NCBI GenBank assembly: GCA_000827495.1 | Contig: KN817648.1 | Span: 1-30,510 of the forward strand | Direction: 5' to 3' | From: Hypholoma sublateritium FD-334 SS-4 | Taxonomy: Eukaryota; Basidiomycota; Agaricomycetes; Agaricales; Strophariaceae | Length of the DNA stretch: 30,510 nt | In this document: positions 20,782 through 30,480 of the stretch, one piece after another | Layout of the letters: every line of letters begins with the position of its first letter | Position numbering within the stretch: the stretch's first letter is position 1 | The notes under the pieces: model-generated | The model's input: only the letters and a program-made list of their open reading frames with translations | What the model was told of the DNA's origin: nothing | Databases searched by the model: none | Translations under genes and position numbers: made by a program

Positions 20782-23383
20782 ATGTCCAACGGCGCAGCAA
20801 GGTTCATCTTCGTCGTATGCTTGGTTTTGAATTGCATACTGTGGTCAAGAAGCCGCTATGGCCATCCTATGCAAGCCAGCTTTCTCCATGGAGAAGCCAG
20901 CCTCGTGAAGCGGATATCGTATGAGCTTTCGCTGCCTCTCGAAGCTCGAATAGGCACGCGCTCGGAGAACGAGGCAAGCTAGCACTCTCAAACTTGCGAT
21001 GCTCGTTACTGACCTCATGTAGTGCCAACCTCTAGCATACCCGGTGTATTCGCAGTGTCACCATGTCGAAGCTGATTGCCCTCAACCAGATACACTCTTG
21101 AAGATCGATTATCTACACCATTATTTCTGCACAGACGGCCCCCTTCGCCCTCTGGTATTTGTTGGCCTACTCGTCTGGCTAATATTCCTCTTCTCTACCC
21201 TCGGGATCAGCGCGTCCGATTTCTTCACCCCGAACCTCGCAACAATCTCGCATCTTCTCGGATTGGATGAAAATGTCGCCGGGGTGACTCTTCTGGCATT
21301 CGGGAACGGGAGTCCGGACGTTTTCTCGACCTTTTCGGCCATGCACGCGAATTCTGGTAGCTTGGCGGTGGGCGAACTATTGGGCGCGGCGACGTTTATT
21401 GTCTCCTGCGTCGTGGGCTCTATGTGCATTATCAAACCTTTCCAAGTTCACCGCGCTCCATTCCTGCGGGACGTTGGTTTCTTTACCCTTGCAGTTGGCC
21501 TGGTTCTAGTAATTTTATGGGATGGCAAGATTGAGCGCTGGGAGGCCGGGACGCTAATTGCTCTATATGTCGGGTATGTTCTTCTGGTGGTTGTTGGGAC
21601 GTGGTGGGAGAAACGCAAAGAACGTTTACGGCTGAAGGAGCTGCAGAAACGGTCTGAATTTGCCGAGGAGAGCTTCCCCCCATACACGGACGACGGTGCG
21701 CATATAGCCACTTTGGTGCAGACTTTTGATTAATGATCCGACGTAGTGCCCTCTGTTACTCTTACGTCGCCATCTAGTCCGAGAGTGCGCGCCATCTCGG
21801 CCCCAAGTCCCCCTCGTTTGCAGATGAACATGCCGCCTCGCCCGCATTCGCGTTCTCCCTCACCGGTATCGCACGTCGCACAACTGCCTTCGTTCTCTCT
21901 GGTTGGAGCACTGGAATTCCGCGACGTCGTTCAGTCTTTGCAGAAAGAATCTTCTGCGGGCTCCTTGAGCATATTTGATTCGCCGGCGACCCCGTACGCT
22001 GGAGGCCACTACCGGACGTTGACGAAGCGACCGTCACCTCGATCCTCCCTGCACTCAAGCATCACCCTTGATGAAGAAGCGATGCATACGTTGCGTCTAG
22101 GTGACCGCTCGTCGCCACGCTCACGCGGGACAAGTGAGACGGATAGGACAGCACGGCAAGAGCTGCCTGAAGAACACGAGGATTACTTCAATTCCAATCC
22201 GGCCCATCCTGTCCCAGCTATTTTTCGCACCCCAGCGTCCCCTTCTACGACCGCTTCTGAACTCGACAGCGAAGAGGCCCTGTACATTCCGCGTGGCAGG
22301 TGGCAGCGAATATGGATTGGGATACGCAAGTCGTTTCATATACTTTTCCCAACACTCAGCCACTCGCGCAAACAAACAGTGCTGGTACAGCTGGCATGCG
22401 TACTGGCTGCACCTGCAGTTCTTTGCTTGACGTTGACGCTGCCTGTCGTCATTACTTCAAATGACTCCTCACACTTGTCACCAGAGAAGACGTTCAGCTC
22501 GGACTCGAGACTGGTGGAGTTTGAGGAGGAGGGGATGGAACGGATTCTTATCGCCGAAGAGGAGATTGAAGAAGATCACGAATTGGCCTATAACAAGTGG
22601 CTCACCGCCGTGCAGTGTGTGCTTGGACCACTGTTCTGCGTTCAAGTCTTATTTGGTGTGTATCTGCACTATTAGGCGAGCATATTGCTGACTAATTTGC
22701 TAGGGAGCGCCGGTTACGCTCCTTGGTTATTGCTGGGGACACTGATTTCGGGAACTTTTGTTGCAATCCTAGTCCTCATTTTCTCTGACAAGGGAAGTAG
22801 CACCGTCGCTCGGATGATACGATGCTCTGCGGGCTTCATGGTGTCTGTGATATGGATTATGGCTATAGCAGATGAAGTTGTCAATCTTCTCCAGGTAGGC
22901 CTTCTGACTGTGTCTTTGATATTTGCTAATTTGATTGCAGACCTTTGGCTTTATCTTTGGCCTTTCGGATGCCATTATTGGTCTCACTATCTTTGCCGTC
23001 GGCAATTCGCTCGCCGACCTTGTTGCGAACATGAGTGTAGCGGTATGTGCTCATTGCTAAATTGTAACTCCCGGTCTCATGTGTCCTAGGCGTTTGCTCC
23101 CATCATGGGTTTCTCCGCTTGCTTCGGCGGCCCGATGCTCAACATTTTGCTTGGAATTGGTGTCTCTGGCTCGTACATCATCCACCAAACTTCGCAACCC
23201 TACCTCCTCAAGCTCTCCACCACGCTCTTTGTCAGCACGTTTGGGCTCCTCTTCCTCCTTGCCACCACACTTATCTTTGTCCCACTGAATGACTATTATC
23301 TAACACGACGCTGGGGCGTCCTACTCATCGCAACCTACACTATCATCATGTCGATCAACATTATCGTCGAGCTCAAAAGCTAA
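20782..23383 (+). CDS. sodium/calcium exchanger family (cation/Ca2+ antiporter), six exons
   Basis: Exons 20782-20973, 21023-21695, 21747-22655, 22704-22894, 22941-23042 and 23090-23383 give 786 residues. A signal peptide (FIFVVCLVLNCILW) precedes a Cys-rich luminal stretch (C-x10-C-x6-C-x16-C, ending HHYFC). The first alpha repeat, about 150-198, has AFGNGSPDVFSTFSAMHA and GELLGAATFIVSCVVG. A long acidic, Ser/Pro-rich cytosolic loop follows at roughly 285-500. The second alpha repeat, about 665-716, has GNSLADLVANMSV and GFSACFGGPMLNILLGIGV. Acidic or polar residues in the paired alpha repeats bind the cation. The layout matches NCLX/CCX-type exchangers, expected to move Ca2+ (or Mn2+) against Na+ or H+ across an internal membrane; the exact membrane is inference. 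Intron 1 (20974-21022) uses a GC donor (GAG|GCAAGC). A GT donor at 20905 would also keep the frame but makes a 118 bp intron, far above the others here. The 51 bp intron 2 hides in-frame stops. Confidence 0.9.
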
Positions 23384-23479
23384 CAAGGACACTGGCTCTC
23401 GTATTGTATATTATGGATGTTTATATATTGATAGAATCGTGCTCGTTGTGTCATCCGGTGAGTGCAGCCTTGCGCTACG

Positions 23480-23790
23480 TGTCAGTGGTGCTGCCGTGAT
23501 CCAGTTCATTCATGGCTCAAAGAAACTTGGATGAGCAGCTTGCGCCGAGCCAAGTATATTATTTGCGTGTGAAGTGACAGCTGAAAGCGGCAAAGATTCT
23601 GCCAGTGCACCAATTGACAAGTCACTGGCTGTGGCCACGGCTCGAAGGAATACAGGGCCATGTGCCAGTGGTGCTGCCATGAATAAACTTGCTTCATGCA
23701 TGTAAATTGGATGAGCAGCTTGCGCGCCAAGTATCAATATACAAGGCGGTGGCCACATGCAATCTGCATGTGAACAGCTAAAGAAAAAGG
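23480..23790 (+). repeat. diverged direct repeat, two copies about 180 bp apart
   Basis: Copy 1 begins TCAGTGGTGCTGCCGTGA near 23482; copy 2 begins CCAGTGGTGCTGCCATGA near 23665. Both continue through TTGGATGAGCAGCTTGCG (23527 and 23707) and CCAAGTAT to a GTGAA...CAGCT...AAAG end. Identity is patchy, with indels. The copies lie just after the exchanger gene, in an otherwise non-coding stretch (23384-24062). Short inverted pieces such as GTGGCCAC also recur. Origin unknown: a local tandem duplication or remnants of a repeat family. Confidence 0.6.
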
Positions 23791-24062
23791 CCGCTATTTC
23801 ATTGTTCTGATAAACGCACTACCTTGGGATCATTTGTTACATTAATTGAATGCAACAAGCCAGTGAATCAAATAAGGAGTGGGTTGTGCAATACTTACCA
23901 TACTTTATAACAGCAATGTTCCATCGCTCTGCATTCCAGCTCTCAGCTGCAACGTCTATTTATAGTTCCGATTGATCGGCAACGCCTGTCATCCTCCCCA
24001 CCCTCTTCTCCTTCCTCTACTGCTATTCCCATGTATTCTAAATAGCTTCCGATTCATATATC

Positions 24063-24168
24063 CCTTCGATAGCTCAGATGGAAGAGCGTGGGACTGTAAT
24101 ATTTACGTTACGTAAGCAACTGTTTACGAGTTATCCCGAGGCCACCGGTTCGATCCCGGTTCGAAGGA
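24063..24168 (+). tRNA. tRNA-Tyr (anticodon GUA) with a 33-nt intron
   Basis: The acceptor stem CCTTCGA pairs with TCGAAGG, followed by discriminator A24168. The A box is TAGCTCAGATGG and the B box GGTTCGATCCC (24147-24157). The T stem ACCGG/CCGGT pairs perfectly. The anticodon GTA is at 24096-24098. The intron at 24100-24132 sits in the canonical place, one base after the anticodon, and contains TTAC, which can pair with the anticodon, as usual for eukaryotic tRNA-Tyr. The mature tRNA is 73 nt before CCA addition. An AT-rich stretch (TTCATATATC) lies just upstream. Confidence 0.95.
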
Positions 24169-24175
24169 CGTCTCC

Positions 24176-24180
24176 TTTTT
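24176..24180 (+). terminator. Pol III terminator of tRNA-Tyr
   Basis: A run of five T eight bases after the mature 3' end, the usual RNA polymerase III stop signal. Confidence 0.8.
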
Positions 24181-24547
24181 GCTGCAATCGCCGGCACCCA
24201 GGAGTTCCATGTTCTTCCACCTGAGCTACTTATTGCCATTGCCAATTTGCCTAGTACCCACAAGTACCTATGTTCAAATTGTGGCTTATGTTTGGAGTGT
24301 GGGTAGGGTTTATTAGTGCTGGGAAACAGGCAAGAAACTAGTGGCGCGGTCATTATTCACAAATCTAAAACGCGGCACACCACGAAGACACTCAGCAAGG
24401 CAACAGCAAGGAGTTTTATAAAATTGTTTGAGCCAGTGTTTCGAGCAGCGCGAGCAATAGGTGACGTTGAATGGACACCACCTGCGTTGCAAACAAGTCC
24501 AATCCACCTTTGCGGAACGGCAAACTGAACAGTCACACAGAAGGATA
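24181..24547. other. flank between tRNA-Tyr and the transposable element
   Basis: No confident gene. On the minus strand a 67-codon frame (24560-24357) ends with a hydrophobic stretch (NFIKLLAVALLSVFVVC), and its start overlaps the element edge. It could be the last exon of a gene disrupted or extended by the insertion, but the flank on the far side gives no clear partner exon. Confidence 0.25.
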
Positions 24548-25315
24548 CTATCACGCGCAACGGAATGCAAAAGTGATCTAGTAATGCAAAACGCGCTCTA
24601 CAGAACGCAATTCTTGGTCGTTTTTTGAGATTATTTCAGTTTCCGGTGCGCCTAAACGTGGCGCATAATACCTCCAAATTTCATGCAGCCAATTGCCCTA
24701 GTCGCTCTACAACTGCTTTGTCTATCCCTAAAAATACACATTTATATTAACATTCCCTACTGTTTTGTAATTTCCGCCTCTTTCCACCCACAGAAATTTT
24801 TCAAAAATTTCCAGCATGTATAAATACTGCATGTTTGCTCGTACCTCGACTTATAGACTCCCAGCTATATGAATGCAAGTGGAAAACGGTTGCGTGACAT
24901 AGATCGTGACACTAGTCTCACTGCTTGAGGTGTGACAAATCTGTGACAACACGCATATCATCATCTTATCTACCTTCCTGTTTATCAATCACACTTGTAA
25001 GAGGAATTAAAAATTTATGGGTAAATAGGTATTATGTAGTTAATGGTCTGGTAAAAATTTTAGAGCAATTTCATGCTTTAACATAGCGGAAACACCAAAG
25101 CAGCAAGAATATTGATCTGAAAAGTGTATTTTTAGGAATAGACGAAGCAGTTGTAAAACAACTAGGGAAACTGGCCTCATGAAATTTTAAGGGATTATGC
25201 GCCACATCCAGGCGCACCGGAAACTGAAATAATCTCAAAAAACGACCAAGAATTGCGTTCTGTAGAGTGCGTTTTGCATTACTAGATCACTTTTGCATTC
25301 CGTTGCGCGTGATAG
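24548..25315. mobile_element. MITE-like non-autonomous DNA transposon with long terminal inverted repeats
   Basis: The outer arms 24548-24669 and 25194-25315 are inverted repeats of 122 bp with only four mismatches by my alignment, all transitions. Both ends read CTATCACGCGCAACGG inward, flanked by TA (24546-24547 and 25316-25317), consistent with a TA target-site duplication as in Tc1/mariner-like elements. Less similar inverted arms continue inward to about 24778 and 25085, leaving a centre of about 300 bp. No transposase or long frame is present, so movement would depend on an enzyme elsewhere. The centre is AT-rich. The whole element could fold into a long hairpin. A foldback-type element is the alternative. 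Confidence 0.88.
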
Positions 25316-26930
25316 TACACAGGAACTCGGTCATCTTGAGATTCTGACAGCGCCAATATTTTTCGTCAAGGGCCAGGAATACGCAAATGACCGCATTAAG
25401 TAACTCAGAAATGCGACAACACAGTTCGTATTACGGTAATGCAAAAAAAAGCTACATTGGTCGCTGGCGTTGTTTGTGGAACGAAGCCTGTGAAATGCAG
25501 CAGTTATGGTCAGGCATACACCAGTAGCCGCAAGATAACATCGAGCGTCGGGGTATTTGATACATTTTGGCGCACATCGCCGACTAAACACGGCTGATAG
25601 CCGAGAAAATTTGGAGAAAATATTTGGAAAATATCGAACGAAAAAAATTGACAGATGGAGGATAGAGCCCATTGCATGGGGCCATTGTGAGGGTTTGATG
25701 AAATTGCCATGGGCGAAAGGAGTCGGTGGAAGAAGGGAGAGAGCGCTGGCGCTCAACCAACCCAGCCAAAAGGCGTGTTTAGAGATGGCCATCCATCTCT
25801 AAACCCAGCGCTATATATGGCTGTAAGGGACCACCCTTACAGTCGGCTCCAGGTGAGGTCACGGACAGGTAGGTGGTTCAAAACATTGGGATGACAGAAA
25901 AGTGCACAGGGAACATGGTATACCCAAGGCATACCAAGAAATTTGAAAGACGCCGGGCAGTGAAGAGTTGGGGTGACCGTGCAGGTCGTGTTGGTCGAGG
26001 AGATCTGGGCCGAAATTTGAGCTGGTGCAAACGAGAACTCAGAAATGAGACAAACACGGAGAAAGACGGGGGCCAGTCATGAAACACGAGAACTAGGCGA
26101 AAACATTGGCAGGAATTGACCATATGCGTACATCCACAGACCCATCCCTGCAGCACGGGTACGAGACATGCTCGAACCCCCATCTATAGCATTGTGACAC
26201 AGTGCGCACGAGCGAAGTACTTAGTTCTTGAATTGGGACAACGTCGCTAACACGAAAAATAAGCAGCGAACACGTCCAAGCCAGCACGACAAAAGAAAAG
26301 GAGAGGCCAGGTTGCTGGGCAGCCACCAGTATGGCGTTTGGGGCTGGGCAAGCCTACATGTGTACGAGTGGCTCGGATGGGGGAGAGGAGAGATGCAGAT
26401 GCATGACTGCTCTCTTGCGCACTTAGATTCCTCTCTGCGTCAAGCCGCAACGCGGCTTGGCTAAGACAAGTTCAGCCGGCGAGCGGGGATGGAGGGACCG
26501 GAGAAGTCTTTAAGGGTATGATCCTCTCTCTCTTCCCCATCCTTCCTCTCTTGTCGTTTTCTCCTTTTGTCGTAGTCTCTCCTCTCCCGAATCCACGCTC
26601 CGATCCTGCTCCTTTGGTTCTCTGTGAGTTCCCCCCTTCTCTCTGGGAGTCCCAAAACGCACGTAGTGTTGTCCATGCTTCTCCAGGCACGATCTTCCAC
26701 TTTTTTTTGAGCACCCTTACACTTAGCCGACGCCATCAGTGGTTGGGACTCGGGAAGCACGAGAAAACAGGTCATGAGCTAGCGGAAACTGTAGTGAGCG
26801 AGCGGGACGGCAAGAGGATTGGAAAGTGGATCGACAAAATCGTGCAGTCGGCACAATTGGCTGGAAGTAAGCGCGGGAAACGGGTCAGGAGCCTGTGCAG
26901 ATTTTCATCGACGCATGTTGCAGGAAGTAA
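25316..26930. other. intergenic, no gene recognised
   Basis: Several open frames of 80-160 codons exist on both strands (25331-25792 minus, 26518-26997 plus) but show no family motif or exon chain. A CT-rich block at 26520-26620 on the + strand resembles a basidiomycete promoter or leader, but no convincing gene follows. Twin hairpins at 25778-25842 are listed separately. Confidence 0.4.
25778..25842. repeat. two adjacent perfect hairpins
   Basis: Hairpin 1: TTTAGAGATGG (25778-25788), loop CCAT, CCATCTCTAAA (25793-25803), an 11 bp perfect stem. Hairpin 2: CTGTAAGGG (25821-25829), loop ACCA, CCCTTACAG (25834-25842), a 9 bp perfect stem. Only 17 bases separate them, and related GCGCTGGCGCT and CAGCGCTATATAT sequences flank them. 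Meaning unknown. Confidence 0.7.
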
Positions 26931-27149
26931 GCGGACGGGCAAAGTCGACGCAAGCGGCGGGTGGGAAGCAGCCGAGTGGGCAGAGCGAGCGGTCTGACGA
27001 TGTCGGCGCAATCCGCCGGCAGGAAGGAGGGAGGAGCGAGCGGACTGGCGAGGTCGACGCAAGCAACGGGCAGGAAGCGGGCGGGAACGCCTGGGTGAGC
27101 GGATGGGGTGAGTGAACTGGCGAGATCAACACAGGCAGCGGGCGGAGAC
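26931..27149 (+). repeat. diverged GC-rich tandem-like repeats
   Basis: Three related blocks start near 26931 (GCGGACGGGCAAAGTCGACG), 27040 (GCGGACTGGCGAGGTCGACG) and 27112 (GTGAACTGGCGAGATCAACA), each continuing CAAGC...GGGC-GGAAG-like. A second motif pair, ATTTTCATCGACGCATGTTG (26901) and ATTTTCGTCGACGCGAGCTG (about 27171), suggests a larger repeating structure. Open frames across this block reflect base composition and repetition rather than a gene. Confidence 0.6.
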
Positions 27150-27629
27150 AGGCCAGGTGTTGAAGCACGGATTTTCGTCGACGCGAGCTGCAGGACTCGG
27201 AGGGAAATAGTCTGGCGGTGACCCAGGCAGCGGGCGAGAAAACTTTGCTATTTTCTGGACCGTCCGTATCGTTAGGATATTCCGTTTTACGCAAAATGCT
27301 GTTATCCCAGCAATTAGTACAACTAAAATATAGCTTTCCCATCTTTGTAAATGAATGAAGCCATATACTAGCGAGCACTGCAGCAGTTTGAACGGTCCGG
27401 TGTGGTGAGAGGCATGGAGGACCGCCTTCTGGCGTCACGCTTGTACCGCGCGTTAGATCTGCCAGAACCAACAGTCAGTAGCGCAGGGTAACTGAAAGTA
27501 ATGTCATGAAAAGGTGAGTGTGGAATCAATAACATGACGTACCATATTTGCAATCTCCGTGCCCCGAGCAACACGCGGCTCCGTTAACTGCACAGGAAGA
27601 CATCAAGGATTAGTACATGAAAGACATTG

Positions 27630-27958
27630 TCCGGTAGTCTGCATTCGCGGGCAAGAGGTGATTAAGCGTGAGGGTTGGACGAGAAAGCACAAGCACGTAC
27701 CATTATCATTCCTGTAGCGTGTGCGCGTCGCTGACTCCGGGTAGTCCCCTGCTCGCTAGCAGTCAGAGGAATATCTCCGCGGCACGCAGGCCGCGCGGAG
27801 CTCGATGCTCGGGGCAACCACATTAAGTGATGCTCGACAGCTAGATATTTATTAGCATCGCATATCTGTGGGGCAACTTCTGCGCCTATGGGCAATTTGC
27901 CTCCGGAGGGTACATAGTCAGCGTTGGGCACTACTTCACAGATAAGTGTTTTTTCCAT
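27630..27958 (-). other. possible first exons of an unresolved minus-strand gene
   Basis: A Met at 27958 opens an 86-codon frame (MEKTLICEVVPNADYVPSGG onward) ending at 27701 next to a good donor GTACGT. A 62 bp intron would end GAATGCAG at 27639. Further donor and acceptor-like sites follow: GTACTAATCC before GTGCAG near 27580, and a donor GTACGT at about 27543 with acceptor TTTCAG at about 27494. I could not fix one frame through them and recognise no domain. It may be a small split gene or chance. Confidence 0.2.
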
Positions 27959-28031
27959 AGTAGAGGTAAGCAAACACTTACACTCTCGTTTATTGTTATT
28001 GTCGCTTTGGAACCGTCCGCCCTATACCAGC

Positions 28032-28133
28032 GACATTTCGCTCGATGTCCCGGAATTGCTCATCGGTGTTATGGCTTACATGGACCCTTCCGACGTCATG
28101 CATGTATACGCCTTCACAAGAGGGAAGCTATAG
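28032..28133 (+). pseudogene. F-box-like fragment
   Basis: The frame reads DISLDVPELLIGVMAYMDPS followed by DVMHVYAFTRGKL and a stop. The pattern L-D-x-PELL-x-x-V-x-x-Y-x-DPSDV resembles the first helix of F-box domains (for example IPELL-x-x-I-x-x-x-L-DP-x-D). It is cut off after about 33 residues, and I found no continuation by splicing. Likely a decayed F-box gene piece, or a chance resemblance. Confidence 0.3.
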
Positions 28134-28940
28134 ATGTTGTGTAGACAGTACAAAGCGTGTTTGTACCGTCGCCCACAACGTCGTCGTTTAGAGCCAGGTG
28201 TTGCGGACCGCGATAAATTACAGTAGCATGTGTACAAACCTCACTTTTTCAGACAGTGTGGGCAAAACAATGAACGACAGAGACAAAGTGTATATCTACC
28301 TGGCGCGTTTTCGCCTCGCTCCTCATGCTGCCCGGCGTTATGAAGGCCCACATTTCCGCGCGCATGCTAGTGGTTGTCAATGACGGGGGGAAGTCGTTAG
28401 GTTCTTTGGTTAGTGTATCTGGGCAGATGGGATCATCCAGGGCAGGGCGCGTGGGGAGGTGCCCCTGTGCAATGAGTCAGTAATTTCAGATGTGAGCCAG
28501 CTGACGTGCAGCTAAATTGGAAATCTGTCCTAAGAGTGAGTATATGCGCGTTGTAGGTGAGTATATAGGGCTTACAGAAGCATATATGCCATCAGAGGCC
28601 TCTTGTACACTCATTCAGTAAAACTTGGAGCTGGTGAAGGCACCAGTGCGACGCAAGGTCTGGCTGACGCACAGTCAAAGTCACTATAAAGATGGCAGGA
28701 ATGGACCGCTGGATGACGTAGAGTCAAATTCAGAGAGACTAGTATGACGCAGAACCAAATAAAGGGTTGTTGATTCAGTATGGGGCAATACTACAGGCAA
28801 GGCTCAGGCGGCGGAGGAGAGGTCATGGTGGTTGTAGATAGAGGACGGATGGGACAAGTGCTCACATCATCAGTCGCACTTATTCGGCATTCCCCGGGGC
28901 AAAGGGAAAAGGCAGTGGGTGGTGAGTGAGGTAAGTGAGG
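28134..28940. other. intergenic, no gene; short repeated TGACGC-AGTCAAA motif
   Basis: No coding signal. Three related pieces occur at 28662 (GGCTGACGCACAGTCAAAGT), 28711 (GGATGACGTAGAGTCAAATT) and 28743 (TATGACGCAGAACCAAATAA). GTGAGTATAT occurs twice near 28535-28570. These may be old local duplications. Confidence 0.35.
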
Positions 28941-28944
28941 TAAG

Positions 28945-30480
28945 TGCACGCACTCTCACGCACTCTCACGCATTCTCACGCCCCTCCCACGCATTCTGAT
29001 CTCGGCCTCACTCACTTTTGCACTGCTTTGTACTCTGTGGCAGTGAATCTGAATNGGAAACGGCGCGGCATTGACATCGGAATGCTCGGCATTCGCTTCC
29101 CACCGCCGTCGATACGTCTGCCGATACGTCTGCAAATTGTGCGTAGCTGCAAAATGACTGCGCAAAATCGGCGCGAGAGCTTGGGTTCCCGTACTTACAT
29201 TCTTTATGTACTAATATATTTTGAATAATAAATTCCAGGTGAATATAGCGCAATGCGCTTGCGTGATTTAGATACCACAGCCCAGCTCTCCGTTGGCTAT
29301 GCTGCGGTGGATGTCATAGTAAGTAGACCGCCTCTCGTTTCAGTGGAGTATATGTATGTACGGACATGAGTACATATTTCAAGCCACACGTACTCTGAGA
29401 GACTATCTACGATAAGGAAACATCTTTTATAAAATTACACTTGAATTACACTAAACTGCATCNGAGCCGACACACTCAATATCGCTGACACCAAGAGTAA
29501 ATTTTCCACTCAGCNGCGCTCACACTCACGGCACATTCATTATTCACGCAAACTCACGCATCGTCACTCACCTTCACGCACCCACACGCACCCACACGGA
29601 TCATCACGCANCTTCACGCACCCAAACNCTTCCTCACNCACCGTCAAGTACGCCTCACGCATCGTCACGCACTGCCATNAAACCTCACGCACCCTCACGC
29701 ACCTTCACGCACCGTTAAGTTGAACTCACTGACACTCACGCACCCATACACATGTATCACGNATCTTCTTATACGCTTCACGCACCCTTATTTATGTCTC
29801 ACGCACACTCACACATGTATTATTCTANATTATTTCCATATTATTTACCGCATCATATACCTTAATGGTTAAGGGATATTTCTTCGTGCGTTTCTATCTG
29901 CTAGTGTCATCTGCGACAAATACCAGTGCGCGGACCGCCGCTATGCTCCTCAAATTCAACATACCCTTCACAGTTGAATGTTGAAGAGTGTATCATTGTG
30001 TCTTGTACGTGCGCGCATGTATCATTATAGCTGGATTGTGCGGTAGTGGAGGGGTTGCATCGCACAGATTATCTTCCAGATCGGGTGTCAGTTATCCCGG
30101 ACGTGGATCTAGCGGATTTTTATTTGCATTATACCTACTGTATTCTATCTGAAATATATTTAATTTTATCGTCTGTCCTCTCCCTCGGAATGCATGATAG
30201 ACCTACGGCATACAAAACTTAACTGCATATTTTCAAGAGACNAGAATAATACTATACTCNAACAACAATTGTCTCAATGCTTTATGTAGCTACATACCAT
30301 CACGTCTACGCACNCATCACTCACGCACCACTCGTTTACTTCTCCACGTACCGTCCACTGACCTTCACGCAGCATACACTGACCCTCACGCACCACTCAC
30401 TCGCACGCACGCACCACTCACTCACCCGCACGCATCACTCACGCATTCTCACGCATTCTCACTGACTTTCACGCACCCAC
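28945..30480 (+). repeat. irregular TCACGCA minisatellite-like field
   Basis: By eye the heptamer TCACGCA appears 21 times, nearly always in one orientation, in three clusters: 28945-28995 (2 plus variants), about 29545-29815 (13) and about 30320-30475 (6). Units are about 10-12 bp (CCTCACGCACC, CTTCACGCACC, ACTCACGCATC) but spacing is irregular and many variants (CACCCACACGCA, TCACTCA) intervene. Unique-looking AT-rich DNA separates the clusters. Twelve ambiguous bases lie in or near the field. It encodes only low-complexity peptides and is not the TTAGGG telomere repeat. Confidence 0.75.

Noticed and set aside
24357..24560. 67-codon minus-strand frame with a C-terminal hydrophobic segment
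   Set aside because: No homology recognised, and its start overlaps the transposable element edge. Left as a note in the flanking region rather than called as a gene.
25331..25792. 153-codon minus-strand frame next to the transposable element
   Set aside because: No recognisable domain, begins inside the twin-hairpin region, and mixed composition. Not enough to call a gene, though it cannot be fully excluded.
26518..26997. 159-codon plus-strand frame starting in the CT-rich block
   Set aside because: The first part is translated pyrimidine-rich promoter-like DNA and the end runs into repeats; no motif.
26905..27471. 188-codon minus-strand frame
   Set aside because: Much of it reads through the diverged GC-rich repeats, giving repeated ASTSPVRSLL-like peptide; no domain and no support for a gene.
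30277..30465. 62-codon frame rich in THHSL-like repeats
   Set aside because: It is simply the TCACGCA field translated.
28945..30480. Telomere or CRISPR-like array
   Set aside because: There is no TTAGGG-type unit, spacing is irregular, units are very short, and the genome is eukaryotic.
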